A stretch of DNA of 64,000 bases from AcAMD-5 sp044343935 (GCA_044343935.1 JBIJDU010000001.1:71411-135410), one strand, 5' to 3'. Counted from the stretch's first letter, positions 34,598 through 43,153 are shown. Notes: generated by a model not told the origin, from the letters alone. Translations and numbers: made by a program.

Positions 34598-34975
34598 CTA
34601 TAGGGTTATTAAGACTGAGAGCATGGTTGCGACCAAACCAAACGGTGTCCAGATATTTCGCTCAGCTTTGCTTCGAGAAACCAAGTTAACCAGGGTGCCA
34701 ATCGCAAAAAATGCCAAGATTGCATAATTTGCTATTTTGCCTTGGTCCGCTGAGAGTAGCTCAGGAAAGATCCCAACTTGTGCTAGCAGGTGACCCTGTA
34801 TTGCCAGCAAAACCAAAACAGAAATAACGCTGGTAATTCTTAGCTTATTGGGCAGCCTACCAATGTTTTGACCTCCGTAGGCATATTTACCCAGTGGCGC
34901 ACCAAGCGCAATTGCCACTTGAAACGCAATCAGAATTGAAATCATCGCAACTAACAGCCAACTGGCAAAAGACAT
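34598..34975 (-). CDS. Small four-helix membrane protein, unknown function
   Basis: ATG 34975 has GAGAGG about 7 nt upstream, which decides the start over a longer frame from 35026. The 125-residue protein has hydrophobic segments near residues 4-23, 47-65, 80-97 and 108-124. A GKYAYGGQNIGRLPNKLRI loop between the first two helices is distinctive of a family of small bacterial membrane proteins with an AWGGxxxGxLP-like loop. No function is established. The flanking 34479-34597 has nothing I can recognise. Confidence 0.65.
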   Translation of the reverse strand: MSFASWLLVAMISILIAFQVAIALGAPLGKYAYGGQNIGRLPNKLRITSVISVLVLLAIQGHLLAQVGIFPELLSADQGKIANYAILAFFAIGTLVNLVSRSKAERNIWTPFGLVATMLSVLITL

Positions 34976-35104
34976 TTCGTTGCCTCTCTGGTTATTGAAT
35001 GAAAATTGTAATTGATATCGAATCAAAAGTCCTCATGATTAGAAGCGTATTTTAATCGTTTGACTCCTGAAATTTAATCATTGGCTAGGATTGCCTAGTT
35101 ACCC

Positions 35105-35163
35105 TTGGTAACCAATCGATGTTGAATGAATAACTGCTTGGTAGCGAACCTTGGTTAACCAAG
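35105..35163. repeat. Two related TTGGT(T)AACCAA palindromes
   Basis: TTGGTAACCAA at 35105-35115 and CTTGGTTAACCAAG at 35150-35163 share the same half-site and are 45 bp apart. They lie between the 3' end of the acyltransferase gene and the 5' end of the small membrane protein gene (both minus strand). They could be paired operators for the latter or a hairpin at the end of the former; no T-run follows. Confidence 0.4.
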
Positions 35164-35178
35164 ATAGTACTAATCAAG

Positions 35179-37068
35179 TCACTTCTTAGACAGAAACTGA
35201 TCGATCTGTTCTACCAAAAGATCGCTACCAGAAAGTGACATATGGTGATCATCAAAATATAAACCAAGACCTTTTTTGGTAACAAAACAGAACTCCTGAT
35301 TGCAAAATTGATTTGCCGGATCAACAATCTGAACTTCAGTTGGCAGTAAGGATCTGAAATTCACTTTAGACAAATACTCCGCTGACCATTCTCTCCGGAG
35401 CTTCCCAGGAATATCTGACATTTGGCCCGTTTCCGCTACCGCCAAATATTGATTAATCTTTGCCTTGAGCGAGGGCGCCTGAAGCACAAAAATCACTTCT
35501 TTGTTGGCAGCAATGAATTCATTAACCATGTTTACCAAGGCTATTTGATAAATCTCTTCAGATATGTATGAGTCGTTACGATAACTTAACACAACGGATT
35601 TTATATCTGAGTTATCATTTACTTCATCTATTACTTTTTCATGCCATTTTCCACAAATAGAATTTATTTCTGAGACGACGCGGTAGTTATGCTTACATCC
35701 GCTTATCGTGTATTGCGTAATGCCAACCCGCTGGGGTTTAAGGTACTTAGCAAGCGAATAGGAAAGTTCTACCGCATGACTATTGCCAATAACGGCAACT
35801 TGTGCGAGATTAGCAAAATAGGTGCAAGGTAATCTTGTCAGCGCTTCAGCTGCCTGAGGAAAATGACATTGTTCTCGTTTCGGACTTGATTCAATAGTTG
35901 AGTAAATTGAATTTTTTTGTCCATTATCTTGAGATTCCCTAAATGCAGGCAGGGAGATTCCAACTAAAACCAATAGCAGCGAGCCAACCGCGGAAAAGAT
36001 TAGAACAAATTTAGCCTTAACTTTGCTTCGATCTCTGAATGGCTTTTCCACCAACTGCCAACTTAGGAAAGCCAAAAGCAGCACAAGAGCAATCAAAATT
36101 ATGTAACTAACGCTACTAAGTTCGCCAATGGTTCTATATCTGGCAAAGGCAAAGACTGGCTGATGCCACAAATATGCACTATAGCTAATTAAGCCCAGGC
36201 CAACAAAAATTCTATTGCTCAAAAATCTGGCAACTTTTACTTCTGAATCTAGAAAGTAAATCAGTAGCGCTGTACCGACAGTGGGAATCAGTGTGTACAG
36301 GCTCGGAGTAGGCGTATTTTTGTTGAAAGTAAACACTGATATGAGAATTAAAAGTAAGCCAATCCAACTTGCCCATTCTCGCTGGGTCCTGGTTGCGAAA
36401 TCAGCGGTCTTATACCGGAGAAGAAGTGCAGTTAGCGCGCCCAGCATTAACTCCCAGGCACGCGTTGGCAGCAGATAGAAATTAGCAGATTGGAATTCGC
36501 CTGCTGCGTATTGCGCCAGTGTCAAACTAATTAAGAGAATAATGCTGAGTATTAAGAAAAGCTTCTTCTGGCCAAAGCGCCATATTGCAAATAGCAGGAT
36601 TGGATAAAACACATAAAACTGTTCCTCAACTGCAAGGCTCCACGTGTGAAGCAGTGGCTGAAGTTCCGCTGTGGTATCAAAATAATCACTCTCTTGCCAA
36701 AAAAAGATGTTTGATGCAAATAATGCAACCGCTACCAAACTACCTGCAAGTTCAGCAAAATCAGTTGGCGCCATTAAGAGCCAGCCGAGTATTACTGAAA
36801 CCAGGCTAACGAGAAAAAGCGCAGGAAGAATTCGTCGCATTCTTCGTTCGTAAAAATTCTTTAACGAAAAATTTTGATTTTCGATGTCATTAGCTAGAAT
36901 TGAAGTAATTAGAAAACCACTAATCACAAAAAACACATCTACACCAATATATCCACCGCTAAATGCGGAGAAACCAGCATGAAAAAAAATTACCGGTAAT
37001 ACAGCAATCGCGCGTAGCCCATCAATTTCTGGTCGGTATTTCAATGAAGTGGTTGCGCTAATTTCCAA
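35179..37068 (-). CDS. OafA/YrhL-type membrane acyltransferase with C-terminal SGNH domain
   Basis: An integral-membrane acyltransferase-3 domain (about residues 1-370) opens with YRPEIDGLRAIAVLPVIFFHAG, including the catalytic His, and IGVDVFFVISGFLIT. A C-terminal extracytoplasmic SGNH hydrolase-like domain follows (VIGNSHAVEL near residue 425 and the DDHH pair near residue 610). Such fused proteins O-acetylate cell-surface sugars or peptidoglycan. The length (629 residues) fits. The gene overlaps the upstream PAP2 gene by 28 bp, so they are probably co-transcribed. Being in the accessory stretch, it may vary surface glycans. Confidence 0.88.
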   Translation of the reverse strand: MEISATTSLKYRPEIDGLRAIAVLPVIFFHAGFSAFSGGYIGVDVFFVISGFLITSILANDIENQNFSLKNFYERRMRRILPALFLVSLVSVILGWLLMAPTDFAELAGSLVAVALFASNIFFWQESDYFDTTAELQPLLHTWSLAVEEQFYVFYPILLFAIWRFGQKKLFLILSIILLISLTLAQYAAGEFQSANFYLLPTRAWELMLGALTALLLRYKTADFATRTQREWASWIGLLLILISVFTFNKNTPTPSLYTLIPTVGTALLIYFLDSEVKVARFLSNRIFVGLGLISYSAYLWHQPVFAFARYRTIGELSSVSYIILIALVLLLAFLSWQLVEKPFRDRSKVKAKFVLIFSAVGSLLLVLVGISLPAFRESQDNGQKNSIYSTIESSPKREQCHFPQAAEALTRLPCTYFANLAQVAVIGNSHAVELSYSLAKYLKPQRVGITQYTISGCKHNYRVVSEINSICGKWHEKVIDEVNDNSDIKSVVLSYRNDSYISEEIYQIALVNMVNEFIAANKEVIFVLQAPSLKAKINQYLAVAETGQMSDIPGKLRREWSAEYLSKVNFRSLLPTEVQIVDPANQFCNQEFCFVTKKGLGLYFDDHHMSLSGSDLLVEQIDQFLSKK

Positions 37069-37757
37069 TTCTCTTTTCTAGCCCAAGCAACAGTAATGTC
37101 AACAGCAATAAAGGCAGCTGCTATTGCCCATCCTACAAGTGCACCGGTAGCTAAGTCAGTAATCCAATGATGTCCGAGCATGATTGATCCCAGCGACATA
37201 ATCACTGTTAACGTAACTGCAATGCCCGCACCAATGGCACTTGCAAAATGTGACCAGGCGCCTTTGCGAGAGAGTAGATAAAGCAGCACCAACCAACTAA
37301 ATGCCGCGTTAGCAGCATGGCCAGATGGAAACAATCCAATTTCACCTAGGGTATCTGGGTTGAGAAATCTAGGCTCACCAGTAATTGGTCTGCTTCGAGC
37401 CATAACCAATTTCATCGCCGCCACCACCACGTTAAGAGACAGTGTGCCCAGCACAACAAGCACGATCGGATGCCATGATCCAGTAGCTCGATATAGCCAG
37501 ATTGCGGCAATTAGCAATACCCCAACAACAATGGCTCGCTGACCCAACAGGATCATCAACTCAGCTAAATCGCGCATCCAAGTGCCACGTTCAACTCGCA
37601 GCGCTAAGCCAGATTTATCCAGTCGCAGAATCCAAGCTCGCTCCAGCGCCACTTCATAAGTAGTCCAGGCAGCGGCAATAGCAGAGATAACTGCAATAAC
37701 AATTAGCAGCAGCCGGCGGCGATCGATAGTCAACAAATTACTCATTTCATTAAACAT
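37041..37757 (-). CDS. PAP2-family membrane phosphatase
   Basis: A six-helix lipid phosphatase. The three active-site motifs are visible: KLVMARSRP (about residue 117), PSGHA (about 143) and SIMLGHHWITD (about 190). Likely substrates are undecaprenyl diphosphate or a phosphatidic-acid-like lipid. The start may be ATG 37757 or ATG 37745 (MSNLL). It probably heads an operon with the acyltransferase, linking lipid-carrier recycling and surface-sugar acylation; this is inference from context. Confidence 0.87.
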   Translation of the reverse strand: MFNEMSNLLTIDRRRLLLIVIAVISAIAAAWTTYEVALERAWILRLDKSGLALRVERGTWMRDLAELMILLGQRAIVVGVLLIAAIWLYRATGSWHPIVLVVLGTLSLNVVVAAMKLVMARSRPITGEPRFLNPDTLGEIGLFPSGHAANAAFSWLVLLYLLSRKGAWSHFASAIGAGIAVTLTVIMSLGSIMLGHHWITDLATGALVGWAIAAAFIAVDITVAWARKENWKLAQPLH

Positions 37758-37793
37758 CCCAATTATCCACTAGTTAATTGTGGGATCCAGGAA

Positions 37794-38792
37794 TTAACCC
37801 AAGATAGTGGCAACAAGTAACGCTTTAATCGTATGGAGGCGATTCTCCGCTTGATCGAAAGCAATATTGGCGCTGGATTGAAAAACTTCATCAGTTACTT
37901 CTAAGCCGCCGGTAACGTCAGCAATTGCGGCAGCTTGTTTGCCAACATCCGTTTTTTCATCATGATAAGCCGGTAAGCAGTGCATAAATTTTGCGCTGGG
38001 CGCAGCGTGCTGCATTAGTTCTATATTTACTTGGTAGGGCAGAAGTAGATCAATTCGAGATTGCCAAACTGAATTAGGCTCTCCCATGGATGCCCAAACA
38101 TCAGTGTGCACGAACTGACTATCAGCAACTGCCTCACGGGCTGATTGAGTTAATTGAAGTTGTGCCCCGGTAGATTTTGCAATCTGATTTGCCTGTTCAA
38201 TTAATTCTGCCGTTGGCCAAAGCGCAGTTGGCGCAGCAATACTGAAATTCATTCCCAGCAATGCTGCGGTGATCAAAAACGAATTTCCCATATTGTTTCG
38301 AGCATCACCTAAATAGCAGAATTTAAAGTTAGTTAAATCTGGCCCGGCAACTTCGCGCATAGTTAGTAAATCTGCCAGCATCTGGGTTGGGTGCCATTGA
38401 TCAGTTAAGCCGTTAATAACTGGGACTCTGGAATTCGTGGCAAGTGTTTCCACAGCATCTTGGGAAGCGCCACGAAACATAATCGCGTCATACATTCGAG
38501 AGAGCACTTTTGCAGTATCGGGTACAGACTCTTTGTGGCCTAACTGGGAAGTACCAGGATCAAAAACCGTAGTGCTGCCGCCTTGCTGCGTCATCGCAAC
38601 TTCAAATGCTGCTCGCGTTCTAGTTGAAGTTTTTTCAAAAATCAGCGCAACAGATTTACCAACTAATTTGGGGTTTTCGTTGCCTGACTTAGTGGCAGTT
38701 TTTAACTTCGTGGCAAGATCAAGCAGGTAATGAAATTCTTCGGCCGTTAAATCCAGCTCTTTGGTAATTGACTTGCCCAGCAGTGAATTCAT
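37794..38792 (-). CDS. argF: Ornithine carbamoyltransferase
   Basis: Makes citrulline from ornithine and carbamoyl phosphate. The carbamoyl-phosphate site STRTRAAFE (about residue 57), HPTQ (about 135) and the ornithine-binding HCLPAYHDEKT (about 274) are intact. The sequence has the ~333-residue E. coli ArgI/ArcB-like form rather than the shorter anabolic actinobacterial ArgF, and no other arg or arc gene is nearby. CACAAT (plus 38799-38804) ends 6 nt before the ATG, suggesting a leaderless mRNA of its own despite whiB lying just upstream. Confidence 0.93.
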   Translation of the reverse strand: MNSLLGKSITKELDLTAEEFHYLLDLATKLKTATKSGNENPKLVGKSVALIFEKTSTRTRAAFEVAMTQQGGSTTVFDPGTSQLGHKESVPDTAKVLSRMYDAIMFRGASQDAVETLATNSRVPVINGLTDQWHPTQMLADLLTMREVAGPDLTNFKFCYLGDARNNMGNSFLITAALLGMNFSIAAPTALWPTAELIEQANQIAKSTGAQLQLTQSAREAVADSQFVHTDVWASMGEPNSVWQSRIDLLLPYQVNIELMQHAAPSAKFMHCLPAYHDEKTDVGKQAAAIADVTGGLEVTDEVFQSSANIAFDQAENRLHTIKALLVATILG

Positions 38793-38839
38793 TAACGAAT
38801 TGTGGCAGAGGGAAAACTAGGTGGGATTTGCTGGGTGGG

Positions 38840-39190
38840 TTAACCCGCATGTCCCAGGATTGGGGCATCAGCAGTGAGTTCAGTCGTATGACTGATCTTG
38901 GGTAGGTCGGTGGCTGATACTTTGGGGTAAAGCGCCTCGCGCTCTTCTTCAGTGAGCCCACCCCAGACCCCATATGGCTCTCTGGCGCGAATGGCGTAAT
39001 CAGCACATTCGACCTTGACTGGGCAGCCAGCACAGATGGCTTTTGCGGCTCGATCCCGGCGCAGTCTGGCCATTCCTCGTTCATTTTGGGGATGGAAGAA
39101 AACGTCTGGATCAGCGGTTCGACATAGGCCTCGCTCCTGCCAGGTCCAGACCACATCGTCTGGCACTTGGGACAGCGGCTGCTGCGGCAT
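38840..39190 (-). CDS. WhiB-family [4Fe-4S] transcription regulator (WhiB3/WhiD-like)
   Basis: An iron-sulfur regulator special to actinobacteria. The four cluster cysteines are in RGLCRTADPDVFF and ICAGCPVKVECADYA, and the GVWGGLTEEEREAL turn that contacts the sigma factor follows. The WTWQERGLCR opening and the FHPQNERG segment are closest to WhiB3/WhiD, which respond to redox state. The C-terminal 30 residues are not conserved. The ATG has TAGGAG 6 nt upstream and a TACGAT just before that, so this gene does have a short leader. Confidence 0.9.
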   Translation of the reverse strand: MPQQPLSQVPDDVVWTWQERGLCRTADPDVFFHPQNERGMARLRRDRAAKAICAGCPVKVECADYAIRAREPYGVWGGLTEEEREALYPKVSATDLPKISHTTELTADAPILGHAG

Positions 39191-39350
39191 TAAAACTCCT
39201 AGATCGTAACGAGGTTCAATCCAACTCAGATGCTAAACATAGTTTGGCCGAATCTGGAAATCTAGCCCCCCTCCTTAGTGGTTGATGAGAGACGCTGTGC
39301 TATGCGTGCGCCGGCTCCGGTTCTCAAAGTTTCGCTCTAGACTCACCAGA

Positions 39351-39584
39351 ATGAGCAGTTCAATTGACCAAGCATTACAACCAATTTCTGACCTGAAACT
39401 TGACGAGGGCGATCACGAAAAGTTTGCGCACTACGTTAAAAAAGAAGACATTGTGGAAAGCGCGGTAACTGGAAAACCAGTAATTGCGCTGTGTGGCAAA
39501 GTTTGGGTGCCTAATCGAGATCCGCAAAAATTTCCAGTATGTCCACAATGCCAAGAGATCTATAACCAACTAAAACCAGAATGA
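39351..39584 (+). CDS. DUF3039 zinc-ribbon-like small protein
   Basis: A 77-residue protein with the DUF3039 signature: DEGDHEKFAHYVKKEDI, then VIALCGKVWVPNRDP and FPVCPQCQ, whose three cysteines could bind zinc. It is conserved in actinobacteria with no known function. The start is ATG 39351 because TAGACT (39338-39343) ends 7 nt upstream; an upstream in-frame ATG would add a basic, unconserved stretch. Its stop overlaps the GH18 start (ATGA). Confidence 0.88.
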   Translation: MSSSIDQALQPISDLKLDEGDHEKFAHYVKKEDIVESAVTGKPVIALCGKVWVPNRDPQKFPVCPQCQEIYNQLKPE

Positions 39585-41404
39585 AACTACTTAAAGTTTG
39601 GCTTAGCTTTATTACTGCCATTTCAGTAGTGGCAGTGATGGTGTTACCCAGTTGGGGTAATGAGCCAATCAATCCGATAACTGAAACCACCCCAACTGCT
39701 ATTCCAGCGCTGCCCGTAATCACTGGCTGGCTGCCATATTGGGATGACGCGCCTGGCACTGCCACCATCATTGCTAACGGTGACATCATTGCGGAAGCTA
39801 TGCCATTTTGGTGGAGCACAGTGGGCGATACCAATTCGGTTTCACTGCGCATTAAGAGCACTGGCACTTCGCTCGCTAAGCGCAGCAGATTGATTAATCA
39901 AATGCAAACTGCTGGGATCAAGGTGTTGCCAACCATCACTGATTCAACTTGTGTTGGCACTGCGCCATCAACGTTGCCAGCAATATTTGCTTCCGAGCAA
40001 AAGCGTGCTAACTACATAAATCAGATCACCGCGTTGGCAGCGCGGGAAAACTATGACGGCATTGATTTAGATCTCGAGTGCTTTATGTATGAATCACGGC
40101 TGTGGAGCAGCTATCAAGCCAACTGGGTGAAGTTCGTGGCTGAACTCGGGGTTGCGCTGCGAGCCCAAGGTGACTTGCTATCAATGACCACGCCACCTAT
40201 TTATTCTGATACCACTGGTTACTGGGTTTACTCCTGGAAGCAAATTGGGCCGCATATTGATCGGCTGCGGATCATGGCCTACGACTTCTCTACTGGTAAT
40301 TCAACCTGGGATCCCAACGATCGATCGCAAGGCGATGGCGCTATTGCTCCCATGGATTGGGTGAAGCGCATTGTTAATTATGCCGTTAGCGTGGTTGAGC
40401 CAAGCAAGATTTGGTTAGGCGTGCCAGCTTATGGCCGCAATTGGGTAACTGCAGTTGATGGTGCATGCCCAACTGTTGGTGAAGTGCCTAACCTAGATCG
40501 AGTGGTTTGGACTAGCAAAGAAGTGTTGCCAAAGCTCGCTGAGTTAGGGGTGACTGCGCAATCTCGCTTTCACTCAATTCATCGAGAGCGCACGTTGATT
40601 TATCAACGCACTTTTACTGGCACCAACAATGCCGGTGCGGCACGAAGTTGCACGGTAACTAGAACTGTTTGGTGGCAAGACGCTCGAAGTCACTTTGAGC
40701 GATTAAAAGTGGCCCGTGATGCCGGCATGGCTGGAATTGCAGTTTGGCGATTAAATGGCGAAGAAGATGAGATGTGGAATCGCACCCGACCTTTCGCCCA
40801 ATCCATTTCAGAGCAACCATTATTAGTTGAGCTAAAACCACCTACCCCAACAAAGTTAGGTGAAGCAACCACGCTTACCGCGGCCGTTCGTGCCACCACC
40901 TCAGTTGGCGCATCGAGATCTGTTGCAAATGTGCCAATTAGATTGCAGCAGCAAAATCCAGATAACTCTTGGACTGATGTCGCATTGGCCACAACTGATG
41001 CCACTGGCAATGCACTTTTCACGATTAACGCCATCTTGAATAGATTCCGAGTGAGCACCGATCCAGTTGTCGGCACTTGGAAATCTGCCACCTCAACGGA
41101 AGTTCTGCCAGTTATTGCGCGCAGTATTGCGATAACTAAAGTTTCAACCCAGCCAACAACTAAACGGGGCTTTCAAGTTACTGGCACCGTGACGCCTGCG
41201 GCGCTGGATAACCCAATTGAGCTGCAGCAGCGAGTTAATCGCAGGTGGGTAAGTGTTGCTGCGGTTGAGTTATCCGATACTGGCACATTTGCGTTAAAGT
41301 GGAATAAGCCACCAGCTGGTACACACAACTTACGGCTAGTTAGCGCAGCATCGCCGAGCTATCCAAATCTAAAGCTGCCGCTGGGCAAAATCACGGTTAA
41401 GTAA
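39581..41404 (+). CDS. Secreted GH18 glycoside hydrolase-like protein
   Basis: A signal peptide (about residues 1-26) is followed by a GH18 barrel with YDGIDLDLEC (about residues 158-167), which holds the D-x-x-D-x-D-x-E catalytic signature complete with the acid Glu, and later IMAYDFSTG and WLGVPAYGRNW. From about residue 410 come two Ig-like, Thr/Val-rich domains. This resembles YaaH/chitinase-like proteins that act on GlcNAc polymers or peptidoglycan. Chitin or cell-wall turnover is inferred. It is translationally coupled to the DUF3039 gene. Confidence 0.88.
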   Translation: MKLLKVWLSFITAISVVAVMVLPSWGNEPINPITETTPTAIPALPVITGWLPYWDDAPGTATIIANGDIIAEAMPFWWSTVGDTNSVSLRIKSTGTSLAKRSRLINQMQTAGIKVLPTITDSTCVGTAPSTLPAIFASEQKRANYINQITALAARENYDGIDLDLECFMYESRLWSSYQANWVKFVAELGVALRAQGDLLSMTTPPIYSDTTGYWVYSWKQIGPHIDRLRIMAYDFSTGNSTWDPNDRSQGDGAIAPMDWVKRIVNYAVSVVEPSKIWLGVPAYGRNWVTAVDGACPTVGEVPNLDRVVWTSKEVLPKLAELGVTAQSRFHSIHRERTLIYQRTFTGTNNAGAARSCTVTRTVWWQDARSHFERLKVARDAGMAGIAVWRLNGEEDEMWNRTRPFAQSISEQPLLVELKPPTPTKLGEATTLTAAVRATTSVGASRSVANVPIRLQQQNPDNSWTDVALATTDATGNALFTINAILNRFRVSTDPVVGTWKSATSTEVLPVIARSIAITKVSTQPTTKRGFQVTGTVTPAALDNPIELQQRVNRRWVSVAAVELSDTGTFALKWNKPPAGTHNLRLVSAASPSYPNLKLPLGKITVK

Positions 41405-41453
41405 TTTCTGGAAATCGGTAGTTAAATAATCGGTTTTGTGTAAGTATCGCTAA

Positions 41454-41735
41454 GTGAGCAATATGAATACCGCAGTGCTGCCGGAGATCTCAATTGAGGT
41501 AAGTCAGCCGTTTGCCTGCACGGTGTGGAATGACCCGGTTAATTTGATGAGTTATGTCACCCATGTCTTCATGACCTATTTTGGTTATCCCAAAGAGCTG
41601 GCGGAAAAGTTAATGCTGCAAGTGCATCATGAGGGCAGGGCATATGTCTCACATGGGGATCGCGAAAAAATAGAGCGTGATGTGGCAGCGATGCATGAGT
41701 ATGGCTTATGGGCAACTATTGAAAAGGCAAATTAG
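41454..41735 (+). CDS. clpS: ATP-dependent Clp protease adaptor ClpS
   Basis: N-degron adaptor for the Clp unfoldase. The WNDPVNLMSYVTHVFMTYFGY stretch (abbreviated) and the VHHEGRAYVSHGDREKIE segment are the ClpS core; the N-degron pocket residues around NDPVN are in place. 93 residues. GTG 41454 has AAGTAT (41442-41447), preceded by TGT, ending 6 nt upstream, so a leaderless mRNA is likely; an ATG 9 nt downstream is the alternative. The DUF2017 gene starts at the stop, as in other actinobacteria. Confidence 0.93.
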   Translation: MSNMNTAVLPEISIEVSQPFACTVWNDPVNLMSYVTHVFMTYFGYPKELAEKLMLQVHHEGRAYVSHGDREKIERDVAAMHEYGLWATIEKAN

Positions 41736-42283
41736 TGGCGCATGCATTTAACCGAACTGTAACTGGAAAAATTGTTGGTCGATTGGATCCCGTTGAACAG
41801 GCGCTGCTGCGATCGTTGGTGCTGCAGTTAGCTCAGTTGCTGCATGAAACAGATGACGCTGCATCTCAAGATCCACTTGCACAACTAGTGGGAATACAAG
41901 AGTTAGCCGAGCGGCCAGAAGATCCAGCGCTACTGAGATTATTTCCAGATGCATATCGAGATGATGAATCTGCTGCCAACGACTTTCGCCGCTACACCCA
42001 AGCTAGGTTGCGCGAAAACAAAACCAGTCGAGCCGATGCGGTGATTGAAATGCTGGATCGAGCAGATAACAAAATTGAGCTATCTGAAGCAGAAGCGCAA
42101 AGCATGCTGGCGGTAATGAACGATACGAGATTGGTGCTCGCCAGCCGATTGGGCTTAACCGATGAGCTGAGGTTAGATGAGCTACTGCTAGCTGAAGCCG
42201 ATCAGGGTGGTGCCGCGCATTTATATGAATGGCTAACTTGGTTGCAAGAAACCTTAGTGCGCGCAATCATGCAAAAAAATTAG
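41735..42283 (+). CDS. DUF2017 protein (ClpS partner by neighbourhood)
   Basis: The 182-residue helical protein has LDPVEQALLRSLVLQLAQLL at the start and a DAVIEMLDRA / LTDELRLDELL region typical of DUF2017 (Rv1332). The family always follows clpS in actinobacteria, and its role is unknown; a link to Clp proteolysis is inferred from this. The GTG start overlaps the clpS stop. Its own TAG stop is inside the stem of a terminator hairpin. Confidence 0.88.
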   Translation: MAHAFNRTVTGKIVGRLDPVEQALLRSLVLQLAQLLHETDDAASQDPLAQLVGIQELAERPEDPALLRLFPDAYRDDESAANDFRRYTQARLRENKTSRADAVIEMLDRADNKIELSEAEAQSMLAVMNDTRLVLASRLGLTDELRLDELLLAEADQGGAAHLYEWLTWLQETLVRAIMQKN

Positions 42284-42307
42284 GGCCGCCCTTGTGGGAC
42301 GGCCCTA
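42273..42307 (-). terminator. Intrinsic terminator of the actinorhodopsin gene
   Basis: TAGGGCCG (42281-42288) pairs with CGGCCCTA (42300-42307), extended by CCC/GGG with one bulged A, around a TTGT loop. Read on the minus strand it is followed by a run of seven T (plus 42274-42280), the classic layout, so it ends the rhodopsin transcript. On the plus strand it lacks a good T-run, but the hairpin begins with the stop codon of DUF2017. Confidence 0.85.
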
Positions 42308-42320
42308 ATTTAATTAGCAA

Positions 42321-43127
42321 TTAGTGCTTTGCTTCAACCTTGGCGAAGCTTGGATCATCTTCCATGCTCTTTAGTCGAGCAATCTTGAAGATGGTTAGAC
42401 CAAATAGGCACTTAGCCAAAATGTCAGCAACGGTGTAACCAATCTGACGTGCTACGAAGCCGTCCGAACCGGTGAAGAATTCGGAACCAGTCCAATCGCC
42501 AATCATTGGGAACATGTAGGAGATTGGGTATACGCCCCAGGTAGCAATTAGCAATAGACGTAGTCGGCCAATTGTTGCCTTAACAGCAGCTGGCTGACCT
42601 TCTAGTGACTTGGTTAGCTCTACGAACAATACGTACAAGATATATACGAATGGAATTGTTGATAGGAAGCCCCAAATTGCCTTTGGTCCTAGCTCAGATG
42701 TGATTTCACCTGGGTAACCCAAGATGATCATCAAGGCTGATGCTGGAACTAGCTTGGTTAGAAGTGAGGAACGACGTGCGGCTGGTAGCGCTAACACTGC
42801 TACAACTTCAACTAGAAGTAGTGGCACAGTTAGTAGCCAGTCTACGTAACGATAGGCCTCATTGAATACTTCGTTGCCAGCTGCTGCTTCTTTGAATGAA
42901 TCAAAGATGCGCCAGTAGTGATAAGCCGCAATGAATGTCACCATTGCTGACGCAATAAGTGCCAAACGATATTGTGGCAATACTCGTGGCTGCGCTACCA
43001 ACATAAACACAGTTGTTGCCAACATTGATGCTAAACCAAGTGACAACGAGTTATAAATCAGATCGAACTGACCTTCAGAGATTCCGAATGTCTGTCCGCC
43101 AGTGATTTTGATTGTTGCAAAATCCAC
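42321..43127 (-). CDS. actR: Actinorhodopsin, light-driven proton pump
   Basis: A seven-helix microbial rhodopsin of 268 residues. The retinal Schiff-base lysine is Lys239 (ADILAKCLFG). The helix C motif is Asp96-Thr100-Glu107, the DTE set of outward proton pumps, with His70 in helix B as in proteorhodopsin and Leu104 at the spectral-tuning site, which predicts green absorption. Gly153 (IWGFLSTIPF) sits where bacteriorhodopsin has Trp138, leaving room for a carotenoid antenna. GTG 43127 has GGAGG 4 nt upstream, so the upstream in-frame Pro/Arg-rich stretch is not coding. No retinal or carotenoid gene is in the window. Confidence 0.95.
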   Translation of the reverse strand: MDFATIKITGGQTFGISEGQFDLIYNSLSLGLASMLATTVFMLVAQPRVLPQYRLALIASAMVTFIAAYHYWRIFDSFKEAAAGNEVFNEAYRYVDWLLTVPLLLVEVVAVLALPAARRSSLLTKLVPASALMIILGYPGEITSELGPKAIWGFLSTIPFVYILYVLFVELTKSLEGQPAAVKATIGRLRLLLIATWGVYPISYMFPMIGDWTGSEFFTGSDGFVARQIGYTVADILAKCLFGLTIFKIARLKSMEDDPSFAKVEAKH

Positions 43128-43153
43128 TCTGCCTCCAGCAGGTCGAGACGGGC

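Noticed and set aside
27521..37800. Duplicate of the tmRNA 3' end as an attachment site
   Set aside because: I looked for the GTTCGATTCCCGCC segment downstream and found no second copy; no integrase or transposase is present.
39282..39350. Longer start for the DUF3039 gene
   Set aside because: The extension is basic and unlike the family, and the TAGACT box 7 nt before ATG 39351 lies inside it.
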